Origin: Serratia nevei
GTDB taxonomy: Bacteria; Pseudomonadota; Gammaproteobacteria; Enterobacterales; Enterobacteriaceae
Direction of reading: 5' to 3'
DNA: 64,000 bases
Assembly: GCF_037948395.1 (NCBI RefSeq)
Contig: NZ_CP149940.1
Span: forward strand, 1,116,001 to 1,180,000
Positions 56,201 to 64,000 of the stretch are shown here, in pieces. Below the pieces are notes generated by a model. The model was not told the origin of the DNA and ran no database searches. It was given only the letters and a program-made list of their open reading frames with translations. Positions within the stretch are counted from its first letter, which is position 1, and the number at the start of each line of letters is the position of its first letter. Both the position numbers and the translations under genes were made by a program.

Positions 56201-59200
56201 AACCGGCGCGCAAAATACCTAACACAGCGGCGACTTGCTGCCAGCCTTTTTCTGCGACTACGGCTACGCGTGCACCGGGCTGGAGCGCCTGCTTGGTCAG
56301 CGACAGCGCCACATGGGCGGAGATATTCGCCAAATCCGCATAGGTGAGGACGGTTTCCCCCAGGATAGCGGGCGCCGACGGCTTCTTGTTTGCATAGGCC
56401 AAGAAACCCTGATGCAAGCAACTTTCGTCAAAGGCGACGGCCGTACGATTGGCTTCGGCGATGGCGCCGCTGTTGACGCGTTGAGCCAGAGCATCGCGCC
56501 AATTGTTTTCATGCCAGATGGCTTCTTCTTTGGGCAAACGCATCAGCAATGCGCGATAGTCCATAAACATGGTGTCAAGCATGTCAGGATCGAAAAGGCC
56601 GTCGACCGCATCCCAGTTGATGAGGAGATTGCCTTTTTCTTCGTAAACCTGGCAGTCGAGCCATACGTGTGGCGTTTGCGATATCCCTTCCACCAATTTA
56701 CCGAGCCGGCTCACAATCGGTTTATCATCGGCGGACGGGAAGATCAGGCTGGTAAAGACATAGGGCATGGTTGGCCGTTCGGCGCTTTTTTCCGCAATGT
56801 CTCGCAACATTTTTACGCCGCTGTACTGCAAGGCAGAAAGATCGTCCCAGAGGCGTTTTTGCGTTTTTTTTGCGCGTTGAGTAAAGGTCTCCTCCTGCCG
56901 CAGATCGGCTTCGAACAGCAGAACCGAGGTGAAATCCCCCATCACCTGATCGACCTGTGGATGCACCTCCAGACGATTGAAAGCCGGCAGATTCAGGCAA
57001 AAATGTGGTGTTTCGCTCCAGTTAGCCAATATCTCCGTATAGGCGGTGAGCAATATGGTGGACGGCGTGAGGCCCTGGCGTGCGGCGGCGTCTTTCAGTT
57101 TGCGCCAGACGGCGTTAGGTATCGTCGTTTCCCGGCGAATGAAGCGGCGATGCTCCAGGCTTTGCGGAGCGATTCGCTGCGGCAGGGACGGGGCAGAAGG
57201 GAAAGTGTCGACGCGTTTAAGCCAATAGTCGCGAGCGCGCTGATAGGCGGCGCTCTGCTCCAGGCGCTGTTCGGCCAGCACGTAATCTCTGAATGTGATG
57301 GCCACCGATTCGGGCTGGTAATCGGCGTGGTAATAACGCTCCTCCAGTTCGCGCCAGAATAACGTAATGCTCCAGGCGTCCATAATCAGCAGATCGAAGC
57401 TGACGTGCAGCCGTACGGTGCCATCGGGCAATCGCGAGGCGGAAATATCAAACAGCGGCCATTGATCACAGGGCATCAGCTGATGAGATTTCTGCTCCCT
57501 GAGCGCCGTTAACTGAGCCACGGCGTCCTTAGGTTTCAACTGACTAAAATCGTTAGTGTCAATGATATATCGGGGGACGTGGGGGAGAACGCGCTGCATG
57601 CCGTCGTGCGTCATGACGGCTCTAAGCATATCGTGTTGAGCGATCAAGGCGTTGAGTGCCTGTTCTAGACGTGCAAGATCCAGATCGGCGCATTCAAACT
57701 CTTCATAGGCATGTGCTGCAACATTGCCCGAGTTATTGCCCGCGTTACGTCCAACCCAATATGCGTGTTGAATATCGGTAAGTGGGAACGGCAAGAACGC
57801 CTCGTCCGGACGGATTTCCAAGGCGCTTGCATAAATGCTGGCCAGATCTTCTTCCGGTTGCGCCGCTGCGTCGCGTTGCCCTGCACGGCTCTCCAAAGCG
57901 GCGAGCAAGCTTTCCACCGTCGGAAATTCGAGGATGTCTCCGGGGCCAAAATGCAACCCCAGCGTACGCGCGCGGTTAGCAATCTGGATGCTGAGAATGG
58001 AATCGCCACCGAGGTCGAAGAAGTTTTCTTTCGGCTCAATATGCGCGACTCCCAGCGCTTCGCTCCACAGCTGCGTCAGTTTTTCCGCCAGGGTGTTCGC
58101 CGGTTTCGCCTGTTCAGGCGCATTTTCGTTGTCGACGGCGCTGATGGCCGGCACCGCGTTAGTGGTTTGCGGTTCAGGGTCGACCCAGTGACGGGCGCGA
58201 TCAAAGCGGTAAGTCGGCAGCGGAATTTTGTTGCCCCGCGATGAGTGGGGTATCGTCTGGCCGTAACACCAGCGCTGCTCCTGGATGCGCAGAAGTGACG
58301 CCGGGCCACTTAATCCCGTGTGCTCGGGCGATAGCAACGGGATGGCGTTGACATCTTTGCGGCCGGCGCCAATGGCGCGCGCAGCTTGGCTCAATGAGGT
58401 GCCTGGCCCGCACTCGAACAACAGGAAGGCGTGTTGATCGATAAGCGTTGCCAACCCATCGGCAAAACGCACGGTGCCACGCAGATGACGCACCCAATAA
58501 TCAGGGGCCGTCGCCTCTTCATCAGTGATCCATGTTCCGCTGAGATTGGAGATAAAGCGCTGACGCGGCGGTGTCAGGGTGACCTGAGCCAGCACGTCAC
58601 CAAAAGCCTGCAAGCAAGGTTCCATCATGGCCGAATGGAAAGCATGAGAGGTTTCAAGGGCTCGGCAACTGATGCCCTCGCGCTCCAATGACCGGCGAAA
58701 CGTGTCCATAACATGGGCGGGGCCAGAGATGACGGTCAACGCCGGCCGATTGACGGCCGCGATGGATAGGGCGGAGGGTAGCCGAGAGTGCAGGCTTGCC
58801 TCGTCAGACATGACGGCCAACATCTCGCCGTGATCCATGCTTTGCATCAAGCGGCCGCGTGCCGAAACGACCTTGACGGCATCTTCAAGCGTAAAAACGC
58901 CGGCGAGGCAGGCTGCGACATATTCGCCGATGCTGTGTCCTATCATGCCTTCGGGGATCAGGCCGGAAGCCAGCCAATGTTTCGCCAGCGCATATTCGAC
59001 GGCGAAAATCGCCGGTTGCGAAAGCCGGGTTTGCGCCAGCAATTCGTCATTGTCCTGCGCCTTGTTGAACAACAGTGAGCGTAAGTCGTGGTCGATAAAC
59101 GGTTGGAACAGCTGCGCCAGCCGATCGAACTCTTGGGTGAAGATGTCGCCGGTGTGATACAGGTTGGCTCCCATACCCTGATATTGTGTTCCCTGGCCAG

Positions 59201-60812
59201 GAAACATAAACGCTATTTTCATCGGCGCGTCGCAGGCTTCTCCGAAGCACATGGTTTTGGCTCGCTCGGTTTCCAGCTGCGCGATGGCCTCTTCCACACT
59301 GTCGGCCGTTATGGCGGCGCGCACGGGAAACGCTTTTCGACCTGTCGCCAACGAATAGGCGACATCGGCGAGAGATGCCTCGGTATGGTTGCGTAAATAA
59401 TGGGCTAGTTGCTGCATTGTCGCGCGCAAGGCGACCTGGTTTTTGGCCGAGAAGCGTAATGCGCAGGTGGCGGGTTCTGCGGCAGGGGAGACGGTGGAAA
59501 CCGGGGGTTGCTCCATGACGACATGGACATTAGAGCCGCCGATGCCGAAGGCGCTGACTCCCGCCCTGCGTGGCGAGCTTCCTTCCCAGGAAGTTCCTTT
59601 ACTCGTCACGGTAAACGGGGTACCGGCGAAATGGATGGCGGGGTTGGGCGTCCGGTAATGCAGCGTAGCGGGAATATAATCGTGATAAAGGCTTAGCGCG
59701 GTCTTGATAAATCCGGCAATACCGGCACCGGCGTCAAGATGGCCTATATTGGATTTGACCGAACCGATCTTACAGCTTGCGGCTGGACAGTCGTCGCCAA
59801 AAGCGGCCGCCAGCGCGGCGATTTCTATCGGATCGCCCAAGCTGGTGGCCGTGCCATGGGTTTCAACGTATCCGATAGCGTCGGGCGTCACGTTAGCAAC
59901 AGCGTGCGCCATTTGGATAACACGGGTTTGGCCTTCGACGCTGGGGGCGGCATATCCCACTTTTTGTGCGCCGTCATTGTTGGTTGCAGAGCCGCGGACG
60001 ATGGCATAAATATGATCCCGATCGTTGATCGCATCATCCAGGCGTTTTAATACCACGATCCCTCCGCCATTCCCGCGCACTGTGCCGCTGGCATGTTCGC
60101 TGAACGGTTTGCAATGCCCGTCCTGTGAGAGAATGCTGCCCGGTTCATACCGATAGCCTTCTTCAGCCGGGTATTCCAGTGAGATACCACCGGCCAGGGC
60201 GATATCACACTCTCCTGCCAGCAGGGACTGGCCTGCAGTGTGTACGGCCAGCAATGAACTGGAACAGGCAGATTGAACGACGATGCTCGGGCCTTTCAAA
60301 TCGAGTTTGTAGGAGATGCGGTTGGCCGCGTAATCCTTGTCATTGCCAATCAGCAATTGCATTTTGCTGGTGGTGGCGCAAAGCTGCCTATTGTTCGCGA
60401 GATTATGCAACCAATACCCGCTGGGACCGCTGCTGACATAGACACCGACGTTTTGTTGGTGACATGTGGCGGCATAGCCGGCGTTTTCCAACGCTTCCCA
60501 CGCGCACTCAAGTAGCAGGCGTTGCTGTGGGTCAGTGATCGCCGCCTCTTTTGGCGACATAGCGAAAAATTTTGCGTCGAATTGATCGACATCGGTTAGC
60601 AGGTAGCCTGCGGGGACGTGCCAGGAACCGTCCGTGGAGGCTTGCGGCGCAAAATCAGCGTGCCAAGTAACGGAATCGATCTCCTGACAGAGATTATTCC
60701 AGTAAGCGTCGATGTCTCCTGCCCCGGGAAAACGCCCGGCCATTCCTATGACGGCCAGTTCGATGCCGGTAAATTCATTGTCGAGAGTTTTTTCTAATTC
60801 AGGCATGAGCAT
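53217..60812 (-). CDS. Hybrid PKS-NRPS: KS-AT-ACP-Cy-A(Cys)-T-C
   Basis: A 2531-residue multienzyme. KS (17-440): Cys183 in QSACSSS, His319, His358. AT (530-850): GHSIGE with Ser627 and HAFH (723-726), which favours malonyl-CoA. No KR, DH or ER lies between AT and ACP. ACP: LGGDS, Ser938. Cy (about 1005-1430): DLLIMDAWS, the DxxxxDxxS cyclisation motif (1140-1148). A (about 1460-1955): FTSGTTGKPKG, code DLYNMSLIWK, cysteine type. T: SGIDS, Ser2005. C (2065-2500): HHIVWDG (2198-2204). It should add malonate unreduced, then cysteine cyclised to thiazoline. Start ATG at 60812 (after AGGGG) overlaps the thioesterase gene by 14 bp. Confidence 0.94.
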   Translation of the reverse strand: MLMPELEKTLDNEFTGIELAVIGMAGRFPGAGDIDAYWNNLCQEIDSVTWHADFAPQASTDGSWHVPAGYLLTDVDQFDAKFFAMSPKEAAITDPQQRLLLECAWEALENAGYAATCHQQNVGVYVSSGPSGYWLHNLANNRQLCATTSKMQLLIGNDKDYAANRISYKLDLKGPSIVVQSACSSSLLAVHTAGQSLLAGECDIALAGGISLEYPAEEGYRYEPGSILSQDGHCKPFSEHASGTVRGNGGGIVVLKRLDDAINDRDHIYAIVRGSATNNDGAQKVGYAAPSVEGQTRVIQMAHAVANVTPDAIGYVETHGTATSLGDPIEIAALAAAFGDDCPAASCKIGSVKSNIGHLDAGAGIAGFIKTALSLYHDYIPATLHYRTPNPAIHFAGTPFTVTSKGTSWEGSSPRRAGVSAFGIGGSNVHVVMEQPPVSTVSPAAEPATCALRFSAKNQVALRATMQQLAHYLRNHTEASLADVAYSLATGRKAFPVRAAITADSVEEAIAQLETERAKTMCFGEACDAPMKIAFMFPGQGTQYQGMGANLYHTGDIFTQEFDRLAQLFQPFIDHDLRSLLFNKAQDNDELLAQTRLSQPAIFAVEYALAKHWLASGLIPEGMIGHSIGEYVAACLAGVFTLEDAVKVVSARGRLMQSMDHGEMLAVMSDEASLHSRLPSALSIAAVNRPALTVISGPAHVMDTFRRSLEREGISCRALETSHAFHSAMMEPCLQAFGDVLAQVTLTPPRQRFISNLSGTWITDEEATAPDYWVRHLRGTVRFADGLATLIDQHAFLLFECGPGTSLSQAARAIGAGRKDVNAIPLLSPEHTGLSGPASLLRIQEQRWCYGQTIPHSSRGNKIPLPTYRFDRARHWVDPEPQTTNAVPAISAVDNENAPEQAKPANTLAEKLTQLWSEALGVAHIEPKENFFDLGGDSILSIQIANRARTLGLHFGPGDILEFPTVESLLAALESRAGQRDAAAQPEEDLASIYASALEIRPDEAFLPFPLTDIQHAYWVGRNAGNNSGNVAAHAYEEFECADLDLARLEQALNALIAQHDMLRAVMTHDGMQRVLPHVPRYIIDTNDFSQLKPKDAVAQLTALREQKSHQLMPCDQWPLFDISASRLPDGTVRLHVSFDLLIMDAWSITLFWRELEERYYHADYQPESVAITFRDYVLAEQRLEQSAAYQRARDYWLKRVDTFPSAPSLPQRIAPQSLEHRRFIRRETTIPNAVWRKLKDAAARQGLTPSTILLTAYTEILANWSETPHFCLNLPAFNRLEVHPQVDQVMGDFTSVLLFEADLRQEETFTQRAKKTQKRLWDDLSALQYSGVKMLRDIAEKSAERPTMPYVFTSLIFPSADDKPIVSRLGKLVEGISQTPHVWLDCQVYEEKGNLLINWDAVDGLFDPDMLDTMFMDYRALLMRLPKEEAIWHENNWRDALAQRVNSGAIAEANRTAVAFDESCLHQGFLAYANKKPSAPAILGETVLTYADLANISAHVALSLTKQALQPGARVAVVAEKGWQQVAAVLGILRAGCVYVPLDPTLPKGRMQALLSEADIRVALTTPASDGRVEWPATVAHLPITEAMNAFTDEWRDGEIDAASPAYIIFTSGTTGKPKGVIVTHAAAANTVIDINSRFAIGEDDRVLALSSLSFDLSVYDIFGPLTRGAAIVMPKDELAKDPAHWETCVQKYRVTVWNSVPALVELLVNHLSANQSETLRSIRLVMMSGDWINVALPEKIHRAMPNALRVSLGGATEAAIWSIFHLIQDIDPTMTSIPYGKALANQRFYVLDTHLRHRPEGVAGELYIAGKGLAAGYLNNPAETAARFITHPQSDERLYKTGDLGRWLPDGTIEFLGRRDNQLKINGFRIETGEIERAAGKHPGVDRCVVRLHRQDGSALLLAYLCPRQDATLDEMQLHRHFAEQLPDYMVPSVIIILPTLPLSANGKVDISQLPTPQLSRHSGEFIAPADDIERRLCRLGQNILGGEALSVTQDLFKSGIDSRRLTDLVTQIRREFTPAFPLRAAFETPNMRGIAEAVRNALDVERTEDELPPIVKVPAMSRWPLSSAQQRLWFHDQLHPGNCTYNLVEPFELNGLLNVDALSQALRIFVARHSVLTCRILDDRADAYMSPSLETSFQLQLEEAFDIPSHEREGYMQRALAAAATRPFDTRCGDMFRASLIAFSAQCHLLIIAVHHIVWDGWSTAIMAGEISEIYNALVAGRTPAESSDRLNFLDVAQWEQTQCASRTFNTQLDYWVNQLGDNLPVLALPTTPVDTGRLTATGARHPFHLSATLTARFDALCAKLGVTPFMGYMTAWQLLLHWWCQQDDIVVGTAAGHRSRPELAGVIGFMVNSLAIRTRFQRHDVFADLCLRVKQTCLDAYRHQDLPFDQIVNALRPKRKMSQSAPIYRSWFVLHDVATPPWTLSGIKATLLDAEFLLDVHDIKLSLVTIQGAMEGGLDYRTALFTPDVIANLAVAFTQLIEKVSEDMTIALPEIKGYLDAQQPKVDNASACSDELPSWDFSVNRRK

Positions 60813-61581
60813 GATTCCCCTGGGATGTCGGCGGCATGTGCCGAGATAATCTGGCGAGTACGTTTTTCACGTCTTGCAACCAAATATCTTTTTGTTCGTC
60901 AAATAAGAAATGGCCAGCATTAAATTCGCGCCATTCGACGGTATTGGCGGTAACGTCTAGCCAGCCGCGAGTTGCCTGGCGATCGATCACCTGGTCGTGC
61001 AAGCCGTGGCAAACGTGTATTGGACATGTCAACGGGGCTTTACCCGTTGGTGCATAGCCGTCACTCGCCTCCAAATCTGCGCGGATGGTTGACAGAAAAA
61101 GCTCATAAAATTCCGGTGTCGCGGCATCCTGTGCGTTGATGCCACCCAGTTTGACCAGGCAATCGATCAGCTTTTCCGCCGACATCTGATGCCAGTTTTG
61201 TCGAGTTTTGTGATAGTGGGGAGACCTCTGGCTGGCGATCAATAGCGCGTGAACGCAGGCACCATGCTGTTCCAGCCGCGTTGCCATCTCATAGGCCAGC
61301 AGGCCGCCGTAGCTGATGCCAGCCAACACCAGCGGCGCATCGAGATAGGGTTTAATACGAGCGAATACGTCATCGACCACTTGCTCCAGCGTGGAAAAGG
61401 CAGGTTCAATAAAACGTTCTTCTCTGCCGGGAATAACGGGAATAAGAATATTGGCATATTCCTGTAATTCGGCATGCCAGGTACGATATCGGCTGGTACC
61501 CCCACCGGCATGAGCAAAGCAAATTAAATTTATGGCCGACGGCCGTGATGCAGACAGCTCACGGATAAAATGATTACCCAT
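60799..61581 (-). CDS. Stand-alone thioesterase (type II, GrsT/RifR-like)
   Basis: A 260-residue alpha/beta hydrolase. The nucleophile elbow is GISYGG (Ser90), CFAHAGGGTS near residue 21 forms the oxyanion region, and the C-terminal His is in FNAGHFLF. Type II thioesterases clear misloaded carrier arms. Because none of the synthetases ends in a TE domain, this enzyme could also release the finished chain. It overlaps the downstream PKS-NRPS gene by 14 bp. Confidence 0.9.
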   Translation of the reverse strand: MGNHFIRELSASRPSAINLICFAHAGGGTSRYRTWHAELQEYANILIPVIPGREERFIEPAFSTLEQVVDDVFARIKPYLDAPLVLAGISYGGLLAYEMATRLEQHGACVHALLIASQRSPHYHKTRQNWHQMSAEKLIDCLVKLGGINAQDAATPEFYELFLSTIRADLEASDGYAPTGKAPLTCPIHVCHGLHDQVIDRQATRGWLDVTANTVEWREFNAGHFLFDEQKDIWLQDVKNVLARLSRHMPPTSQGNHAHA

Positions 61582-61662
61582 GCTAAGTCCTTAATTATTT
61601 TATGTGAAAAGGGGAAATAGCTGGCGGGCTGTATTCCCGCCGTGATGCCATTTTTCCTATTT

Positions 61663-62886
61663 TTATTCAGATTTTTTTAGCGTGACAATTGCGGCAATTA
61701 ACGAGAGCAACGCCAATAAGGCCAGGCTAAAAGTAATAACCAGGGGAGTTCCGCTATTAAACTCGGCAATAAACTGCGTGGCAACGCTTGCGAGAAGCAT
61801 ACTGATGAACATGCTCAATCCTGCCGCGGTGCCCGCCAGAGGCTTGATCGCACCAATGGCACCGGCCTGCGCTGCCGGGCTGGTGATGCCGTAGAAAATA
61901 CTGAATACCATCGTTGGGATGACCAGTGCGGGAATCGACCAGATGTTTATCAGGCTTAGCGTCAGAGCGAGCAAGCTGAAAATAAAGCCGATGATGCTGC
62001 CCAACAGCAAACGGCGCCGTAGCGACAGACTTTGCGGTAAACGGCTGGCCGACAAGTTACCGATAATGGCGCTGCCAGACACCATCAATAGCAGTAAACT
62101 GGCGCCAGAGGCGGAAAGTTGGAAGGTCTGCGTCAGCACGATGGGTGCGGCAGCCATAAAGGCCATAAAGGCCGACTGAGCGAAACCAAATTGAAAGGCA
62201 TTGCCGAGAAAGGTGGCGTTTTTCGCCAACTGCCCATAGTCATGGAACAGATTGCTTTTGCCTGCTTCTACGCCAGTTTGCGCTTTGCGGGTTTCGGGGA
62301 GACTGAACAAGATGATAATAAACACGATGACTGCAATAGCGCCGATCAGAATGAAATTGGAACGCCAACCAAAGTTATCCGTTAATAAACCACCCAATGG
62401 CACGCCCAGTAGAGGCGATATCATCATAGAAGCGACCAGTTTCGACATGACATTTGCCGCTTTTTCGCTGTGATAGATATCCATGACGATAATTCGCGCC
62501 GCAATAACGCCGGCCGCCCCGCCCGCCGGTTGAATAATACGGCCCAAAATTACGGCTTCAATGGACTGCGCCGATAAACAAATGAAGCTACCAATAATCA
62601 GGATCGCCATGCCTAACAGTAATATTGTTCTGCGTCCCAGTCGATCAGCCAATCTTCCATATACCAGACAAGCAAGGGCAAAACTGATCATCGATAGAGA
62701 GACTGTCAGGTTGGCGGTCGCAGGTGTTGTTTCAAAGTATTTAACCAGGCTAGGCACTGAAGGCAGGAAAATTTGGAATGAGGTTGGCCCCAAACCTGAC
62801 AATAGGATGAGAATGAATTGCAATAGGGCGTGATTGACGTGCGTTTGCTCGCTGGCGTTATCAGAGGACATCTGTCTTCCGTTCAT
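61663..62886 (-). CDS. MFS drug exporter, Bcr/CflA (DHA1) type
   Basis: A 407-residue protein with about 12 helices. LQFILILLSGLGPTSFQIFL is the first helix; the motif A loop is VYGRLADRLGRRTILLLGM, and the family C-type motif lies in SKLVASMMISPLLGVPLGG. Bcr/CflA exporters pump out small drugs and peptides. As the first gene of the operon it most likely exports the product and may give self-protection. I chose the ATG at 62886 after AGGAAG; an in-frame start 26 codons upstream lacks a ribosome site. Confidence 0.88.
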   Translation of the reverse strand: MNGRQMSSDNASEQTHVNHALLQFILILLSGLGPTSFQIFLPSVPSLVKYFETTPATANLTVSLSMISFALACLVYGRLADRLGRRTILLLGMAILIIGSFICLSAQSIEAVILGRIIQPAGGAAGVIAARIIVMDIYHSEKAANVMSKLVASMMISPLLGVPLGGLLTDNFGWRSNFILIGAIAVIVFIIILFSLPETRKAQTGVEAGKSNLFHDYGQLAKNATFLGNAFQFGFAQSAFMAFMAAAPIVLTQTFQLSASGASLLLLMVSGSAIIGNLSASRLPQSLSLRRRLLLGSIIGFIFSLLALTLSLINIWSIPALVIPTMVFSIFYGITSPAAQAGAIGAIKPLAGTAAGLSMFISMLLASVATQFIAEFNSGTPLVITFSLALLALLSLIAAIVTLKKSE

Positions 62887-63931
62887 TGCTTCTTCCTGTA
62901 TTGAATGTGAGAGACAGCTAAATACCCGCGACATACCGCAATGGGCATTCACTGCCAAAAACAAATTATTAGAATCTATTTAATTACCTTGCTAACCATT
63001 TGTGCCTGTGTTTGGCGAAGTGATTAGGTTTTTTTTGTTGTTTTTAAAAGACTTTTATCATCACGCTGCTGCTGGTAGGGATTGTGATGTTATGTAAGGT
63101 TAAGTCCTCTTTTGTTAATCAAAGGTAAATATATGCAAATATTATTTATCTATAAGCTATATCCAAGTCAATCAGTAAGGTTAATTTATTTTAATGTTTT
63201 TTCTGCTGATTTAAGGTGAGTGTCGCTGCAGGCCTTGATAAGTCTGCAATCAGGCTGTCGTTGAGTATTCCTTGATTTTTTAATAATGAGTGGGCGGTCA
63301 CAGAATAAAAAGGATGAAAAAAAGAGCTATTTTTATAGCTTATGAAAATAGAAAAAATTGATGTTTTGGTTTTTTGTATTGTTAAATTCGCATAGTGTTG
63401 GTTTTAAAAACTGCCTTGTTGTTGCTATTTGGCGATTTTAATCGACTGCGATAATGGGGTTTCTCTCCCGAGCCCTTCCTGTCGTCCATGTTTCCGGGGG
63501 CGAAAGAAAAAATGGCGGTCTGATAGGGCGGACTCTGGTTCACGAATTGGGTGATTAATACTTTTTGTGATTATTATGATTGTTAATTATTTGTGCTGAT
63601 GTTTAATGCTATTGTTTGCGCAAGGATGAATGATTGAACAACGAATTCAGTAAATGTTTGCATGGTATGACGAGGGCTTAGTGACATCTTCACATTCAAA
63701 CGGGTTTAAGGGGGCGCGTCACTCTCGGCTATATGGCCGTGGATGAGTTTATCGGTTGTTTCATCTCCCCATTCGGCGTTACATCTGGCCGAGCAAACTT
63801 ACGCGGGGATGACAGTTCTATACATTGGGATTGGTACTGTAGCTCTACCCGATGATGTTGTGTGTTATCCATTCCCTGTAGTGTATTACCCCATCCCTGT
63901 TAAGTTTATCCCGCCTTGCGCGGGATTTTTT
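62887..63931. promoter_or_regulatory. Long AT-rich non-coding region upstream of the biosynthetic operon
   Basis: Just over 1 kb without a credible protein gene, far more AT-rich than the rest of the window. On the minus strand TTAGCA (about 18 bp) TAATAA near 62965-62990 could be a promoter for the operon, but it is weak. A 28-codon plus-strand frame with an AAAGG site begins near 63133 and is probably chance. I saw no Fur box, no tRNA 3'-end repeat and no integrase. The right part ends in a terminator at 63909. Confidence 0.5.
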
Positions 63932-63933
63932 TT
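63909..63933 (+). terminator. Rho-independent terminator, plus strand
   Basis: Stem TCCCGC/GCGGGA with loop CTTGC is followed by eight Ts. It points to transcription on the plus strand, where no protein gene is visible upstream for about 1 kb. It may end a small RNA. It abuts the stop codon of the minus-strand gene at 63932. Confidence 0.75.
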
Positions 63934-64000
63934 ATCTGCGCCGGGCGAGATGCACGCCGCCGGTCATGATGTTGCGGGTGGCTGGCAGGGCGAGAAAATC
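63932..64000 (-). CDS. C-terminal end of an unidentified protein (cut by window edge)
   Basis: The minus strand is open from base 64000 to a TAA at 63932-63934, encoding the last 22 residues, DFLALPATRNIMTGGVHLAR followed by RR. Too little is visible to name a family. The directly adjoining terminator and the GC-rich codon use support it being a true gene end rather than a chance frame. Confidence 0.45.
   Translation of the reverse strand, partial: DFLALPATRNIMTGGVHLARRR

Larger units (their letters stand above)
40139..62886 (-). other. Hybrid PKS-NRPS biosynthetic gene cluster (single minus-strand operon)
   Basis: Ten genes run without a strand change from an MFS exporter (62886) to a CysE-like gene (40139). 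Most junctions overlap or leave fewer than 25 bp. By eye the DNA is clearly less GC-rich than the housekeeping genes on the left. The line can be counted as five carrier proteins (Asp, malonyl, Cys, Ala, Cys), four condensing domains (KS, Cy, C, C) and one degenerate C/interface domain. Tailoring and supply genes (dioxygenase, PaaK-like ligase, SufS-like, CysE-like, DUF6817) are interspersed. I do not recognise a characterised product. No regulator or TonB receptor gene is visible. Confidence 0.9.

Noticed and set aside
53217..60812. Hidden ketoreductase in the PKS module
   Set aside because: The AT-to-ACP linker (about residues 850-905) is too short and lacks any Rossmann motif.
40139..62886. 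Identification of the cluster as althiomycin, known from some S. marcescens strains
   Set aside because: Althiomycin assembly uses Gly, Ser and Cys units as I recall it; here the codes read Asp, Ala and two Cys, with a TauD hydroxylase and SufS-like enzyme not expected for althiomycin.
40139..62886. Yersiniabactin-type siderophore cluster
   Set aside because: Cy and Cys-type A domains are shared, but there is no salicylate synthase or salicyl-AMP ligase, no methyltransferase or reductase domain, no TonB receptor and no Fur-like site seen by eye. A metal-binding role is not excluded, only the yersiniabactin identity.
62887..63200. Fur box before the biosynthetic operon
   Set aside because: Several AT-rich patches were checked; none matches the 19-bp GATAATGATAATCATTATC pattern well enough to report.
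63133..63219. 28-codon plus-strand leader peptide
   Set aside because: It has a passable AAAGG site but unremarkable composition, and it points away from the operon; chance is more likely in AT-rich DNA.

Overview
The window looks like the chromosome of a Serratia species, most probably S. marcescens or a close relative. Gene content and order follow the E. coli copA-cueR-ybbJ-qmcA, ybbN-ybbO-tesA-ybbA-ybbP, purEK-lpxH-ppiB-cysS-ybcJ-folD-argU backbone. Codon use is GC-rich and the all (allantoin) gene cluster is present. The species call is inference from family resemblance and synteny; no 16S gene is present.

Layout. (1) 1-4996: the start of ybaP, the copper exporter copA, its MerR-type regulator cueR with a 19-bp-spacer promoter, then ybbJ-qmcA. 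(2) 5069-23848: a purine-nitrogen (ureide/glyoxylate) island. It holds allS, allA, allR, gcl-hyi-glxR, an MFS carrier and glxK, then allE-MFS-allC and allD on the minus strand, then fdrA-ylbE-ylbF-arcC on the plus strand. Together these take allantoate through ureidoglycine and ureidoglycolate to glyoxylate, which goes to glycerate, or to oxalurate, which goes to oxamate plus carbamoyl phosphate and ATP. Two AllR-type palindromes lie before allA and gcl. No allantoinase (allB) or allantoin permease (allP) is in the cluster. (3) 24004-37512: a cyclopropane fatty acid synthase, a pair of palindromic repeats, and housekeeping genes (ybbN, ybbO, tesA, ybbAP, purEK, lpxH, ppiB, cysS, ybcJ, folD). 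(4) 37547-40063: tRNA-Arg(UCU) (argU), followed by accessory genes (YtfP-like protein, small membrane protein, GT-C glycosyltransferase). (5) 40139-62886: a ten-gene minus-strand biosynthetic operon of about 22.7 kb. (6) 62887-64000: a long AT-rich non-coding stretch, ending with a terminator and the last codons of another minus-strand gene.

The biosynthetic operon is the most novel part. In transcription order it encodes an MFS exporter, a stand-alone thioesterase, a PKS-NRPS (KS-AT-ACP-Cy-A-T-C), an NRPS (A-T-C-A-T), a DUF6817-like protein, an NRPS whose first domain is a degenerate condensation ('interface'-like) domain followed by A-T, a TauD/SyrP-like dioxygenase, a PaaK-like adenylate-forming ligase, a SufS-like cysteine desulfurase and a CysE-like serine acetyltransferase. 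The specificity codes I read by eye point to Asp, Cys, Ala and Cys, and the AT looks malonyl-specific. Carrier and condensation domains balance exactly (five carriers, four condensing domains) for the chain beta-hydroxy-Asp, malonate, Cys (thiazoline), Ala, Cys. I do not recognise a characterised product with this assembly line. The chain order, the product and any metal-binding role are inference.
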